Shown one piece after another: positions 17,151 through 25,745 of a DNA stretch of 64,000 bases. The translations under genes and the position numbers were made by a program. Origin of the DNA: Bacteroidaceae bacterium (GTDB lineage: Bacteria; Bacteroidota; Bacteroidia; Bacteroidales; Bacteroidaceae); contig JAGCPY010000065.1 of assembly GCA_017965425.1 (NCBI GenBank), positions 1 through 64,000 of the forward strand, given 5' to 3'. Position 1 is the first letter of the stretch; the number at the start of each line of letters is the position of its first letter. The notes beneath the pieces are model-generated. The model saw only the letters and a list, made by a program, of their open reading frames with translations. It did no database searches and had not been told where the DNA came from.

Positions 17151-17235
17151 GTAAACTTATAGTTGGTACCTCATCATGCCCGTCTCCATAGGTCTTTTCG
17201 TTGATTCCGCCTTAAGGAGGCTTGGAGGAACGACC
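17139..17235. repeat. Dispersed repeat, copy 1 (TATTGGTGTCCGGTAAA end)
   Basis: About 97 bases strongly similar to 55229-55326, starting with TATTGGTGTCCGGTAAA and including GATTCCGCCTTAAGGAGG. The same 17-base end occurs alone at 27160-27176. It looks like the terminal part of a mobile element. Confidence 0.75.
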
Positions 17236-17430
17236 TGTTTGAGTTACATCAATCCCTCTCTGGGTTGAGCAAGTCAAACCGCTGGGAAACTGGCAGACAA
17301 CCTTCCTTGGGAGAAGAGTCTGCCTCGTACCTGTTTATGACGATCATAGACAATGGCACCTGCCAATAAAATAGCGAACACTACGTTTGAGAACTTATCT
17401 GAGGCTCCGAGAGATACTTTCATGAGGTTT

Positions 17431-18450
17431 CTATCCCCCGATGGTGGCAGAGATGCCGCGGGATGCAAATTGGTCGATGCAGCGTTGGAGTATGTCATCG
17501 GAAGGGGTGGTCATGGGAATCTGGTCGGGGTTGTAGGTCGTTCCGCGGCGAGTGTGTTTGTCGCGTCCCATCTCATGATAGGGCAATAGGTTCACGCCCT
17601 TCATACAAGGGTGTGCAGCATGTTCTACAATGTCATTGATGAAATCGGCTGTGGCATCTATGTTCTCTTGGTCTGCATTAACTCCCTCAATGAGCGGGAT
17701 TCGAATCTGGAAGGAAACACCGATGTTTGCAATTTGTCGTAGATTTTTAAGAATGAGTTCATTGGGAACACCCGTGTAGCGTTTATGCTTTTCTGAGTCC
17801 ATCACTTTCAGGTCAACAAGGAACAAGTCTGTCTCTGAAGCCACTGCACTCACTACTTCCATATCGGCATAGAGAGTAGTATCCACCGCGCGATGGATGC
17901 CGAGACGACCGAGTTCGTGAAGAAGCTGGCTCACGTGGGGTTGCATCAAAGGCTCTCCGCCGCTAACAGTCACGCCACCTCCACTGTCATGCATGATGTC
18001 ACGCTCCTTCTCGATTTCTGTCAACAGTTCTTGAATAGTCCACTCCTTTCCACATTTTTCAAGAGCAAGAGTAGGACAAACTCCCTCTAAATCTCCCATT
18101 ATTGGGAGATTGTCGTTATGGTTTGACATCTCAGTACCATTCTCTCTCCTCCATAATGGAAGAAGTTGAGGATGGTGCTGTTGTTTTTGTATCCATTCCA
18201 ACTGATGTGGATAGATGCCGCAACTGTTACACCCAATGCACTTCTTTTGCTTGAACAGCCATTCTGGCTTTGCCCGCCACGACTCGGAATTATGACACCA
18301 CACGCAATGCAACGGGCAACCCTTTAAGAAAATGGTGGTCCGGATGCCCGGACCATCATTGATAGCATAGCGTTTGATGTCGAATACACAGACACTTGCA
18401 TCGCTCTCACTCCTAAGGAGAGCGCTATTACTATTCAACCCGCTTGCCAT
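17431..18450 (-). CDS. Glycyl-radical enzyme activating protein (radical SAM)
   Basis: The 339-residue protein should use S-adenosylmethionine and a 4Fe-4S cluster to place the glycyl radical on the enzyme encoded just upstream. The radical-SAM motif is CPLHCVWC (about 44-51), preceded by NDGPGIRTTIFLKG typical of activases. DSGGGVTVSGGEP is the SAM-binding segment. An accessory cluster region has CIGCNSC (about 73-79) and CPTLALEKC, but only one Cys set is present, and about 45 residues separate the two parts where activases usually have a few. That insertion coincides with palindromic DNA (18090-18111). It starts 24 bases after the glycyl radical enzyme's stop, so the two are co-transcribed. 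Confidence 0.92.
   Translation of the reverse strand: MASGLNSNSALLRSESDASVCVFDIKRYAINDGPGIRTTIFLKGCPLHCVWCHNSESWRAKPEWLFKQKKCIGCNSCGIYPHQLEWIQKQQHHPQLLPLWRRENGTEMSNHNDNLPIMGDLEGVCPTLALEKCGKEWTIQELLTEIEKERDIMHDSGGGVTVSGGEPLMQPHVSQLLHELGRLGIHRAVDTTLYADMEVVSAVASETDLFLVDLKVMDSEKHKRYTGVPNELILKNLRQIANIGVSFQIRIPLIEGVNADQENIDATADFINDIVEHAAHPCMKGVNLLPYHEMGRDKHTRRGTTYNPDQIPMTTPSDDILQRCIDQFASRGISATIGG
18090..18111. repeat. Palindrome inside the activase gene
   Basis: Nine-base perfect arms (AATCTCCCA/TGGGAGATT) around TTAT. A second, shorter palindrome centred on CCATAATGG lies about 60 bases further right. Both fall in the inserted loop between accessory cysteine motifs, and the frame stays open. Confidence 0.75.
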
Positions 18451-18473
18451 TCCTGTCTTTGAATTAAGTGGCT

Positions 18474-20873
18474 TTATACCTCTTCGTTCTCCGTGCGGGC
18501 GATGATTTCGTTCTGAAGTTGTTCGGTCATGTCGTTGAAGTAGTCACTGTAACCTGCCACGCGAACAAGAAGGTCGCGGTACTGGTCGGGATGCTTCTGC
18601 GCATCAAGCAAGGTAGCAGTGTCAACGATGTTGAACTGGATATGGTGTCCACCGAACTTGAAATAGGTTCGGATGAGGTGTGCGAGTTTCTTCATGTCTT
18701 CCTCGCGCTTCAGGAGGTTGGGCACGAAGCGAACATTCAGCAGGGTTCCACCACTCTTGGTCTGGTCGAGTTTGCCTAAAGACTTTATCACGGCGGTTGG
18801 TCCGTGGCTGTCACTTCCATGTGCAGGGCTGGTGCCATCACTGATGGCAAAATGAGCAAAGCGCCCGTTGGGCGTAGCTCCGCAGACGCTGCCGAAGTAG
18901 TTGTGACATGTCGTGGAGAGCATATTCAACTGAGTCTTGCCACCACGAGTGTTAGGACGTCCTTCGATGGCTTTCACCAAATCCTCATAGACTCGCACGG
19001 CTATATCGTCGGCATACGGGTCGTCGTTACCGAAGAAGGGAGTGTGGTTTCGGATATACTGGCGCATAGCCTCGCCTTCTGCCCAATTGTTCTTACATGC
19101 TTCGAGGATTTCCTCCATCGTGTAGCGTTTGTCCTCAAAGACATGCTTCTTCAGAGTTGTGAAGCAGTCGGTGATGGTACCAAGGCCAGTACACTGGATG
19201 TAGGTGGTGTTATAACGGGCACCGCCGCTATAGTAATCCTTACCTTTCTCGATACAGTCGTCGATGTAGAGGCTAAGGAAGGTAGCAGGAGCATAGAGCG
19301 AGAACATGCGTTCTATGTAGTTGTTCACTCTGAGCTTCAGGTTCACAAAATACGCCATCTGCTTGTGCCAAGCTTCGTATAAATCCTCAAAGTTATTGAA
19401 GTTACGCGGGTCGCCAGTTTCCAAACCGAGTTTCTTGCCTGTTTCGGGATCGATTCCATTGTGAAGGGTGATTTCCAAAATCTTAGGGGTATTCAGGTAG
19501 CCCGTCAGCAGGTAGGCTTCCTTGCCGAAAGCCCCCACCTCGATACAACCGCTGCAACCTCCCTCGCGGGCATCCTCCAGGGTCTTACCCTCGCGGACAA
19601 GTTCTTTGATATAGGTATCAGGATTGAAGACCGAGGGGTAGCCATGCCCCTGACGAATGACCTTGATGCCTTCGAGCAGGAACTCGTCTGGGGTGTTCTC
19701 TGCAATGTGGATGCTAAGGCCAGGCTGCAATTCATGTAGTTCTTCCTGAATCTCTAATATCATGAAGGAAAGCTCATTGGCAGCACTGTTGCCATTGCGA
19801 TCCACCCCACCGATGTTGATGTTCGTGAAATCATTGTAGGTGCCGCTTTCAAGGGCGGTAACGCCCACCTTCGGCGGTGCAGGCTGGTTGTTGAACTTGA
19901 TCCAAAGGCAGGAGAGCAGTTCCTTAGCCTGGTCGCGAGTCAGGGTGCCTTCTTCCACTCCTTTCTGGTAGAAAGGCCAGAGGTGCTGGTCAATGTGTCC
20001 AGGGTTCATGCTATCCCAGCCGTTGAGCTCTGTCACGGTGCCAAGGTGCACAAACCAATACATCTGAATGGCTTCCCACAGGTCGCGAGGAGCATGGGCA
20101 GGAACCCAACGGCAGACATCGGCAATCTTCTCCAATTCTCTCTTTCTCTGAGGGTCATTGGTTTGAGATGCCATCTTCTCTGCCAGTTCTGCATGACGTT
20201 CTGCAAAAAGGATAGCGGCATCACAGGAAATAGCCATCGCCTCCAGTTCCTGTTGCTTGTCAGTTGCTTCAGGGTCGTAAATATAGTCGAGGCTCTTGAT
20301 CTTGGCCTCTATGCGGGCTTTTACGTCAAGCAATCCTTCGTGGTACATTTTACCGTCCATAGCTGTATGACCGGCAGCACGCTGTTCCATGAATTCAGTG
20401 AAGACACCGGCATGGTAAGCCTCTTCCCATTCTTTAGAGACGTGGTTGAAGATGCGTTCGCGCTGCGTCTTGCCAGCCCAATAGGGGATGACTTCGCGCT
20501 CGTAGGTGTCGATGTCCTCCTGAGAAATCGTGTAGCGTTGCAACTCTCGTGAGTTCAATGTATGGAGGTCCTCAACACTATGGCAGGTCAATTCCGGGAA
20601 AGTAGGCACAGCTTTGGGAAGTGGGCCACGCTCACCCACAATCAGCTCATCCTTGCCAATATAGATTGTCTTCTTCTTGCAGATCTCATAGAAGTTCTTG
20701 GCCCGCAGCACTGGTGTAGGCATTGTTCCATAATTCTTCTTATAGAACTCTGTTTCTATCAGCGCACGCTCGATGCTGAGCGTAGTGGGTGTATCGAAAT
20801 TTTCTTGGCGCAAGCGCTTGATGCGCTCGTTCATACCGCCCTCATTCTCTGGATGTTTGATACTGAAGTTCAT
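18474..20873 (-). CDS. Glycyl radical enzyme resembling trans-4-hydroxy-L-proline dehydratase
   Basis: The 799-residue enzyme has the catalytic Cys in GCSGCIE (C443, with E445) and the glycyl radical loop RVAGYSDYF (G774, 25 residues from the end). From memory of the family, EQRAAGHTA, WDSMNPGHIDQHL, FNNQPAPPKVGVT, YNDFTNINIGG, TGDPRNF and KGKDYYSGGARYN align closely with HypD, and its catalytic His, Asp and Glu positions appear kept. One difference is an extra Cys (C440) where the HypD I recall has Thr. Substrate assignment is an inference; glycerol- or propanediol-dehydratase relatives are less similar. ATG 20873 is chosen because a start at 20906 would fall within the promoter. Oxygen sensitivity implies anaerobic use. 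Confidence 0.88.
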   Translation of the reverse strand: MNFSIKHPENEGGMNERIKRLRQENFDTPTTLSIERALIETEFYKKNYGTMPTPVLRAKNFYEICKKKTIYIGKDELIVGERGPLPKAVPTFPELTCHSVEDLHTLNSRELQRYTISQEDIDTYEREVIPYWAGKTQRERIFNHVSKEWEEAYHAGVFTEFMEQRAAGHTAMDGKMYHEGLLDVKARIEAKIKSLDYIYDPEATDKQQELEAMAISCDAAILFAERHAELAEKMASQTNDPQRKRELEKIADVCRWVPAHAPRDLWEAIQMYWFVHLGTVTELNGWDSMNPGHIDQHLWPFYQKGVEEGTLTRDQAKELLSCLWIKFNNQPAPPKVGVTALESGTYNDFTNINIGGVDRNGNSAANELSFMILEIQEELHELQPGLSIHIAENTPDEFLLEGIKVIRQGHGYPSVFNPDTYIKELVREGKTLEDAREGGCSGCIEVGAFGKEAYLLTGYLNTPKILEITLHNGIDPETGKKLGLETGDPRNFNNFEDLYEAWHKQMAYFVNLKLRVNNYIERMFSLYAPATFLSLYIDDCIEKGKDYYSGGARYNTTYIQCTGLGTITDCFTTLKKHVFEDKRYTMEEILEACKNNWAEGEAMRQYIRNHTPFFGNDDPYADDIAVRVYEDLVKAIEGRPNTRGGKTQLNMLSTTCHNYFGSVCGATPNGRFAHFAISDGTSPAHGSDSHGPTAVIKSLGKLDQTKSGGTLLNVRFVPNLLKREEDMKKLAHLIRTYFKFGGHHIQFNIVDTATLLDAQKHPDQYRDLLVRVAGYSDYFNDMTEQLQNEIIARTENEEV

Positions 20874-20895
20874 GTCATTTTCTTGTTTTGCGCCG

Positions 20896-20926
20896 CAAAG
20901 GTACATGAAAAAGCGTAGGTGACAAA
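20896..20926 (-). promoter_or_regulatory. Bacteroidetes-type promoter for the glycyl radical enzyme unit
   Basis: On the minus strand, TTTG (20926-20923) is followed after 19 bases by TACCTTTG (20903-20896), an excellent match to the primary sigma-factor consensus of Bacteroidetes. Transcription would begin a few bases upstream of ATG 20873, giving a very short leader. Confidence 0.82.
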
Positions 20927-20948
20927 ACTTTTACATGTTTTTCTGTCA

Positions 20949-22346
20949 TCAGCCTTCTTTGGCGGCATACACTTCTTCAATTGACATCGGCTTCTTGATC
21001 GTGCCCAGCAGACGCACTTGTCCATCGGGCATGACAGCATAGTTCAATTCGTTGCGCAGACCAGTGAAGTCGCGCCAAGGTTGAAGTTTGTCATAGCAGA
21101 TGAAGTCGGTAAATTGGTGTTCTGCCTCCCATTTGTCCATCAACTCGGGTATGAAGTAGATACCAGGTTCTACGGTGAAGACAAAACCAGGTTCAAGAGG
21201 ACGTGCGAAGCGTAAGCTCTTGAAGCCAAACTGCTTGCTTTTTTCTTCTCCTTCAAGGTAGCCGACATATTGTTCTCCAAGGTTCTCCATATCGTGAACG
21301 TCCAAACCCATCATGTGTCCCAGTCCGCATGGAAAGAAGAGGGCGTAGGCTCCAATGCGTGCAGCCTCGGCAGGGTCGCCCTTCATCAGCCCAAGCGCTT
21401 TCATTCCTTCGCAAATCTTCGTGGCAGCTGCGATATGGGCATCGAGGAAAGGAACACCGACCTTGAGGGTATCCACGGCGGCATAAAAGCTCTGTAGATG
21501 AATCTCATAGATAGTTTTCTGCCGCTCTGTGAAGCGGTCACCCACAGGCATTGACGACGAGAGATCGCCAGCATAGTGGGACTTTGTCTCAGCGCCCGCA
21601 TCGAGCAAGAAGATGTCACCCTGTTGGCAGTGGTGGATGAAGCCGTGGTTGTGGAGCACCTGTCCCTGCACGGTAGCGATGGTGGGGAAGGCAAGCACAT
21701 TACCATGACGACAAGCCACCTCCTCTACAGCGGCAGCGACTTGTGACTCATGAATGCCTGGACGCACTGTTCGGTAGGCGGCCAAGTGCATCTCGGTGCT
21801 CAGATCCACGCTTTCCTCGATGAGTGCTATTTCCTCCAAATCCTTGTGGTTACGCTGTGCTACAATGGCTTTGACAAAAGGTATGCTTGCTCGTGAGGCC
21901 TGTGCTGCGGGTTCCACACCCAGCAGCTCCCACAGCCACACACGGTGGTCACCACGGTAAGGGGGCAGGAAATGGATGGGATGACCTTTGCTACGTGCTT
22001 TGTCCAGGTAAGCCTTCAACTCGCTCATCGGTCGCGTATCTGTAATGCCAAAGGCACTGGCACGTTCCTTCAGCGTCGGCATCGTACCTGTCCACACAAT
22101 GTCATCGATGGTCAGTTCGTTGCCGAAGACAATCTCCTTGTTCTCATCAACATCAATAATGGCTGCGAGGTCCGGGTTGTCCATACCAAAGAAATAGAGG
22201 AAGGTGCTGTCCTGGCGGAAACGGTAAGTGTTGTCGGCATAGTTCATGCCCACTTCGGCATTGCCGAGGAAGAGAAGAAGGCCGTTGCCCATCTCTTTTT
22301 TCAGGCAGGCACGACGGCGAAGGTAACTTTCTAAACAAACAATCAT
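20949..22346 (-). CDS. Xaa-Pro aminopeptidase (M24B metallopeptidase)
   Basis: The 465-residue enzyme removes an N-terminal residue that precedes proline (or possibly hydroxyproline). An N-terminal creatinase-like domain (about 1-175) precedes the pita-bread catalytic domain. Metal ligands are visible: D249 and D261 (LLDAGAETKSHYAGD), H344 (GLGHMMGLDVHD), Glu of FTVEPGIYF (about 393) and Glu of GLRNELNY (about 431). The start at 22346 gives the normal N-terminus (MIVCLESYLRRRACL); the frame is open 100 codons further upstream but that overlaps the DUF5107 gene. No signal peptide, so it is cytosolic. It is the last gene of its unit, just upstream of the hydroxyproline-dehydratase-like gene. 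Confidence 0.92.
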   Translation of the reverse strand: MIVCLESYLRRRACLKKEMGNGLLLFLGNAEVGMNYADNTYRFRQDSTFLYFFGMDNPDLAAIIDVDENKEIVFGNELTIDDIVWTGTMPTLKERASAFGITDTRPMSELKAYLDKARSKGHPIHFLPPYRGDHRVWLWELLGVEPAAQASRASIPFVKAIVAQRNHKDLEEIALIEESVDLSTEMHLAAYRTVRPGIHESQVAAAVEEVACRHGNVLAFPTIATVQGQVLHNHGFIHHCQQGDIFLLDAGAETKSHYAGDLSSSMPVGDRFTERQKTIYEIHLQSFYAAVDTLKVGVPFLDAHIAAATKICEGMKALGLMKGDPAEAARIGAYALFFPCGLGHMMGLDVHDMENLGEQYVGYLEGEEKSKQFGFKSLRFARPLEPGFVFTVEPGIYFIPELMDKWEAEHQFTDFICYDKLQPWRDFTGLRNELNYAVMPDGQVRLLGTIKKPMSIEEVYAAKEG

Positions 22347-22369
22347 GGGATAAAGTTTAATGTTTAAGT

Positions 22370-25300
22370 TTAAAGCGGAATGTTTAAGAGGGGAAGAAGC
22401 GTGCGTAGGGCGGGAGGAACAGGGTGATTGATGTCGAGACATTCCACCTTTTCGAGGAACCTCAATCCACGTTTCGTGTCTCCAAGTCCAAGGTATCCGA
22501 GTGCCATCATTAGGTTGCAGTGAATCCTGTTCTTCTCGTTCAGGTCCCCATCCCAAATGAGCAGGTCGGGTAAGGAAACGGCGAAGTAGTCCATGTGCAC
22601 TTGGTCGAAGATGTGCTGGCGGCCATAGTTGAGGAGTCTGTAGCAAAGGCTGTTGGCCTTATCATTATCGCCCAATCGACGATAAGCAAGGGCAGCATAG
22701 AAGATCTTGTCGGGTTTGGCATCATTATAATACATAGCGGCAGCAGGCTCAGTGGGACCTACAGTGGCGTGTTCATAACATGCACGCGCCTCTTCTTTGT
22801 GGCCTCGTTTCTCATGAACGAGCCCGAGTAGGAAATAGAAGTCATTCTCTTGAGCACCGTAGAGCTTGCCTTCGCCAAGACAAATCGGATATTCCAGACA
22901 CTGCTTGAGCAGACGTAAGGCTCTTTCCAGCTCTTGCTCATCTTCTGTTGAAATGGCATCCTTGGCCATTTCAACCCGACAAATCTGATATTGTGCCGGC
23001 ACCTTGCCTTCGCCACCTTCCCAAGGATGAAAGAGCATGCGATCTTCGATGTTTTGATGAGCTTCTTCATAACGTCCCGTCTGGTTTTGCAGTGTTATCA
23101 TTTCAAGGAAAAGATCATCACGCTGCAAAACCTGTTCGAGATGTTGTTCAAGGAACGCCAGCCGTTGTTCGTGTGGCCGTTGCATGACCTTATAGAGCTG
23201 ATCCAGCTCCATCAGCACACGGGCATCGGTCTCATCTAAAAAGAAAGCACGCTCCATCAGTTCCACGGCCTCTTCCTGACGATGTTGCTTGTTGAAGCGG
23301 GCAAGGGCAAGATTGCGCCAGACTGTCGGGAAGTGCGGATCGAGTTCTGCGGAAAGTTCCCAAAGCCGGACAGCCTCGTCATACTGCCGCTTGTCGTAGT
23401 ACAGGCAACCCAACAAATAAGGTGCCTGTGCATCTTTCTTGTCGAGCGCCATCACACGGTTGAGAGCGAGAATGTCTTCCAGACGATTGGGGAAACAGAT
23501 GGGCAAGGGGCCGTCTGGCAAAGGACAGACTTCTGCATTGATCCAAGTCTTGTAATAGAAGGTCATGGCGTTCACGGCTCCCACCTTGATGGCGAGGTCG
23601 AGAACGGCATTGGCACGCATCCATAACCCGGCTTGAGCGTAGTCAAGGGCGAGCTCGTGGTAGTTCTGTGGATTGCCGTGCATGAGGGCGACAAGCCGGT
23701 CTGTCTCGCTTGCTTCAAAGAGGATTCCATAGTTAAAACGGTCTCGCTGCAAACTTTCTTCCATGAAATCTACAAGACCTTCCTCACGTCCCATATTGGC
23801 TAACGTCGCCACTTTCAGAACGCGGGCTTTCTGGTTGTGATACCCCGCCACGAGAGCACGCTCCACTTGGTAGAGGGCTTCTTCCCAACGGCCCTGTCTG
23901 GAGGAGATCTGAGCACAGGCGAAATAGGCCGCACCCTGCCAACCTCCATTCCACGTGGCTTTGTAGAACCAATCGTAAGCCTCATCCAGCTTGTACTGGT
24001 ATTTCAGGCATAATCCGAGATTGTATAAAGGCTCACCCCAATAGGGGTTGGGGTTGCGTTTCATGAGCACCTTGACGGCGGTGCGCAAATAGGGCTCAGC
24101 TTTCTCAAAGCGCCCCCGACGTAGATACCACAAGCCGAGTTGGTTGTTGCAACGCACATCAAGCGGATCACGACGAAGCGCTTCTTCGTAATAGTCGAGG
24201 GGCGACCATGTGGCGTGGCGATATTGCTCGAGATGGAGTCCCGTGAGATAAAGCTGTTCCACTGTCTTGCAGTCTGCAGCAGGAAGGGCGGCTTCGGCAG
24301 AATCGGGAATCGGACGCACCTCATCGGGTTCGACATGCCACGACAACGGTCTCACATAGCGTTCGTTCTGATATACCGTCAGCGTCAGTTCATCGAAGGG
24401 CGTGCCTTGGGTATCAACGACTTCAACAAACACCTCCTCAGGCGACAACGTACACTCCTTGTTGTATATGAGAGAGCCGCCATCTGCCATCATCTCCATA
24501 CGGACGGCCTGCTTCGAGGTGACAAGAACCTTGATGCTAACAAGACCCGGCTGTTTGCCTTCCACCTCTTCAATGTTGAAAATCACATCCTTTGATGCCT
24601 GCTTCACCACTCCCAACTCGCGATAGGGCATGAAATATTGTGTGAACTCTTTTTCCTCGTAGGGCATCAACCACGAGAAATCCGGTTGGTTCTCGGTATA
24701 GACGCCCGCCATGAGCTCGATATAAGGGCGATAGGAAGAAGGGTAATCCTGGGATGGATATGGGTCCGTCAGATTCCTGTCCCACGCTCTTCCAAAGTCT
24801 CCATTGCCCCATGTCCACTGTTTCTTGCCAGGTGAGACGTGGTGATTGGCCACATGAAGCATACCGCCTTGCGTGTCGTTCTCGTAGCCACCCTCGAAAT
24901 CGTATTGGGAATTGACGGCCATGTAGGAGGTCGGCACCTTGATATTCTTATAGTTGGAGATGTCCACGCCTGCAGAGTAGTCCATCTTGTAGTACGTTCC
25001 CGTGGCAATGGGGAAGCTGCTGACGGCACGCTTGCCGTGGTCAAAAACGGCGTTGACATCGGGCGGGAACACGCTCTGATAGGCATCGTTCACCTCCACA
25101 GCAGGATTCGCCCACCAGAGGAATGTCTGGGGTAGTTCAGAGCGGTTGTAGAGACGAACCGTGATTTCCAGATAGGCACATCCCGGACGCAGGCGGAAAC
25201 CGACGGTACTCTTCTGGTGGAACATCCGTTCCATCTCAGAGCACCACACGACAACACTGCCATCTGCCTCTTCCTCAATGTCGCAATCTACCGGCAGATA

Positions 25301-25678
25301 AGTACTTGGACGATGGTGCTGAGGCCAGTTGAACTCGATGCCGCCACTGATCCAAGGTCCTGTCAGCCCCACCAGTGCTGGTTTGATGACGTGGTTGTAA
25401 TAGACGAAGTGGCGCTGTTTGACTTTGTCGTAGGCCATCTGGATGCGTCCACCAAGCTCTGGCATCACCATCACCTTGATGTACTCGTTCTCCAGCCACA
25501 CCACATGCCACTCATGCGGCGTCGCCTCATTAGCAATAGACTCGATGACGGGGTAAGGATACACTACCCCACTCGACCCTTGATATACTCGGTTCTCCAA
25601 GAAGATAGGATTCTTCTCAGCATCACCCACTTCGTACGTAGGAATCGTGACCGTTTCACGCCAAGCTTTTGCTTTCAT
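22370..25678 (-). CDS. DUF5107 domain and tetratricopeptide-repeat protein
   Basis: A 1102-residue protein. Residues about 1-420 match DUF5107, a beta-sandwich related in fold to aldose-epimerase/galactose-mutarotase-like domains: VMVMPELGGRIQMAYDK, ISGGIEFNWPQHHRP and TFLWWANPAVEVND are typical. The remainder holds many TPR units (for example NNQLGLWYLRRGRFEKAEPY, APYLLGCLYYDKRQYDEAV). No signal peptide is present. The family commonly sits beside sugar transporters and carbohydrate genes and is thought to act on or sense carbohydrates; the reaction is not established. It lies 49 bases after the transporter and 23 bases before the aminopeptidase, so a three-gene unit is likely. Confidence 0.88.
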   Translation of the reverse strand: MKAKAWRETVTIPTYEVGDAEKNPIFLENRVYQGSSGVVYPYPVIESIANEATPHEWHVVWLENEYIKVMVMPELGGRIQMAYDKVKQRHFVYYNHVIKPALVGLTGPWISGGIEFNWPQHHRPSTYLPVDCDIEEEADGSVVVWCSEMERMFHQKSTVGFRLRPGCAYLEITVRLYNRSELPQTFLWWANPAVEVNDAYQSVFPPDVNAVFDHGKRAVSSFPIATGTYYKMDYSAGVDISNYKNIKVPTSYMAVNSQYDFEGGYENDTQGGMLHVANHHVSPGKKQWTWGNGDFGRAWDRNLTDPYPSQDYPSSYRPYIELMAGVYTENQPDFSWLMPYEEKEFTQYFMPYRELGVVKQASKDVIFNIEEVEGKQPGLVSIKVLVTSKQAVRMEMMADGGSLIYNKECTLSPEEVFVEVVDTQGTPFDELTLTVYQNERYVRPLSWHVEPDEVRPIPDSAEAALPAADCKTVEQLYLTGLHLEQYRHATWSPLDYYEEALRRDPLDVRCNNQLGLWYLRRGRFEKAEPYLRTAVKVLMKRNPNPYWGEPLYNLGLCLKYQYKLDEAYDWFYKATWNGGWQGAAYFACAQISSRQGRWEEALYQVERALVAGYHNQKARVLKVATLANMGREEGLVDFMEESLQRDRFNYGILFEASETDRLVALMHGNPQNYHELALDYAQAGLWMRANAVLDLAIKVGAVNAMTFYYKTWINAEVCPLPDGPLPICFPNRLEDILALNRVMALDKKDAQAPYLLGCLYYDKRQYDEAVRLWELSAELDPHFPTVWRNLALARFNKQHRQEEAVELMERAFFLDETDARVLMELDQLYKVMQRPHEQRLAFLEQHLEQVLQRDDLFLEMITLQNQTGRYEEAHQNIEDRMLFHPWEGGEGKVPAQYQICRVEMAKDAISTEDEQELERALRLLKQCLEYPICLGEGKLYGAQENDFYFLLGLVHEKRGHKEEARACYEHATVGPTEPAAAMYYNDAKPDKIFYAALAYRRLGDNDKANSLCYRLLNYGRQHIFDQVHMDYFAVSLPDLLIWDGDLNEKNRIHCNLMMALGYLGLGDTKRGLRFLEKVECLDINHPVPPALRTLLPLLNIPL

Positions 25679-25685
25679 GATTCTT

Positions 25686-25745
25686 AAAGTCGTTATACCG
25701 TTATCTCGTTATTACGTTATTACGTTATCATGTTATTTCGTTATG
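25686..25745. repeat. CGTTAT spacer repeat before the DUF5107 gene
   Basis: At least six copies of CGTTAT at 6-9 base spacing, interleaved with TAC/CTC. It runs into the 3' end of the transporter gene. Same family as 227-279 and 3285-3345. Confidence 0.6.

Larger units (their letters stand above)
16430..17430. other. Intergenic stretch between the polysaccharide and metabolic regions
   Basis: About 1 kb without an intact gene. In order it contains a stem-loop at 16486-16517, a weaker inverted pair (CTATCAC/GTGATAG) around 16600-16642, three 22-bp tandem units, a minus-strand BspA-like remnant, and one copy of a dispersed repeat. A minus-strand frame ending at 17274 (with VSLGASDKFSNVVFAILLAG) overlaps the activating-enzyme 3' end; it may be insertion-element debris but is not recognised. 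Confidence 0.6.

Noticed and set aside
17274-17498. Transposase fragment on the minus strand
   Set aside because: It overlaps the end of the activase and shows no DDE or other transposase motif that I can identify. It is mentioned only as possible debris.
22347-22646. A 100-codon N-terminal extension of the Xaa-Pro aminopeptidase
   Set aside because: It overlaps the DUF5107 gene in another frame, is Pro/Arg/His-rich and unlike the family. The family N-terminus begins at 22346.
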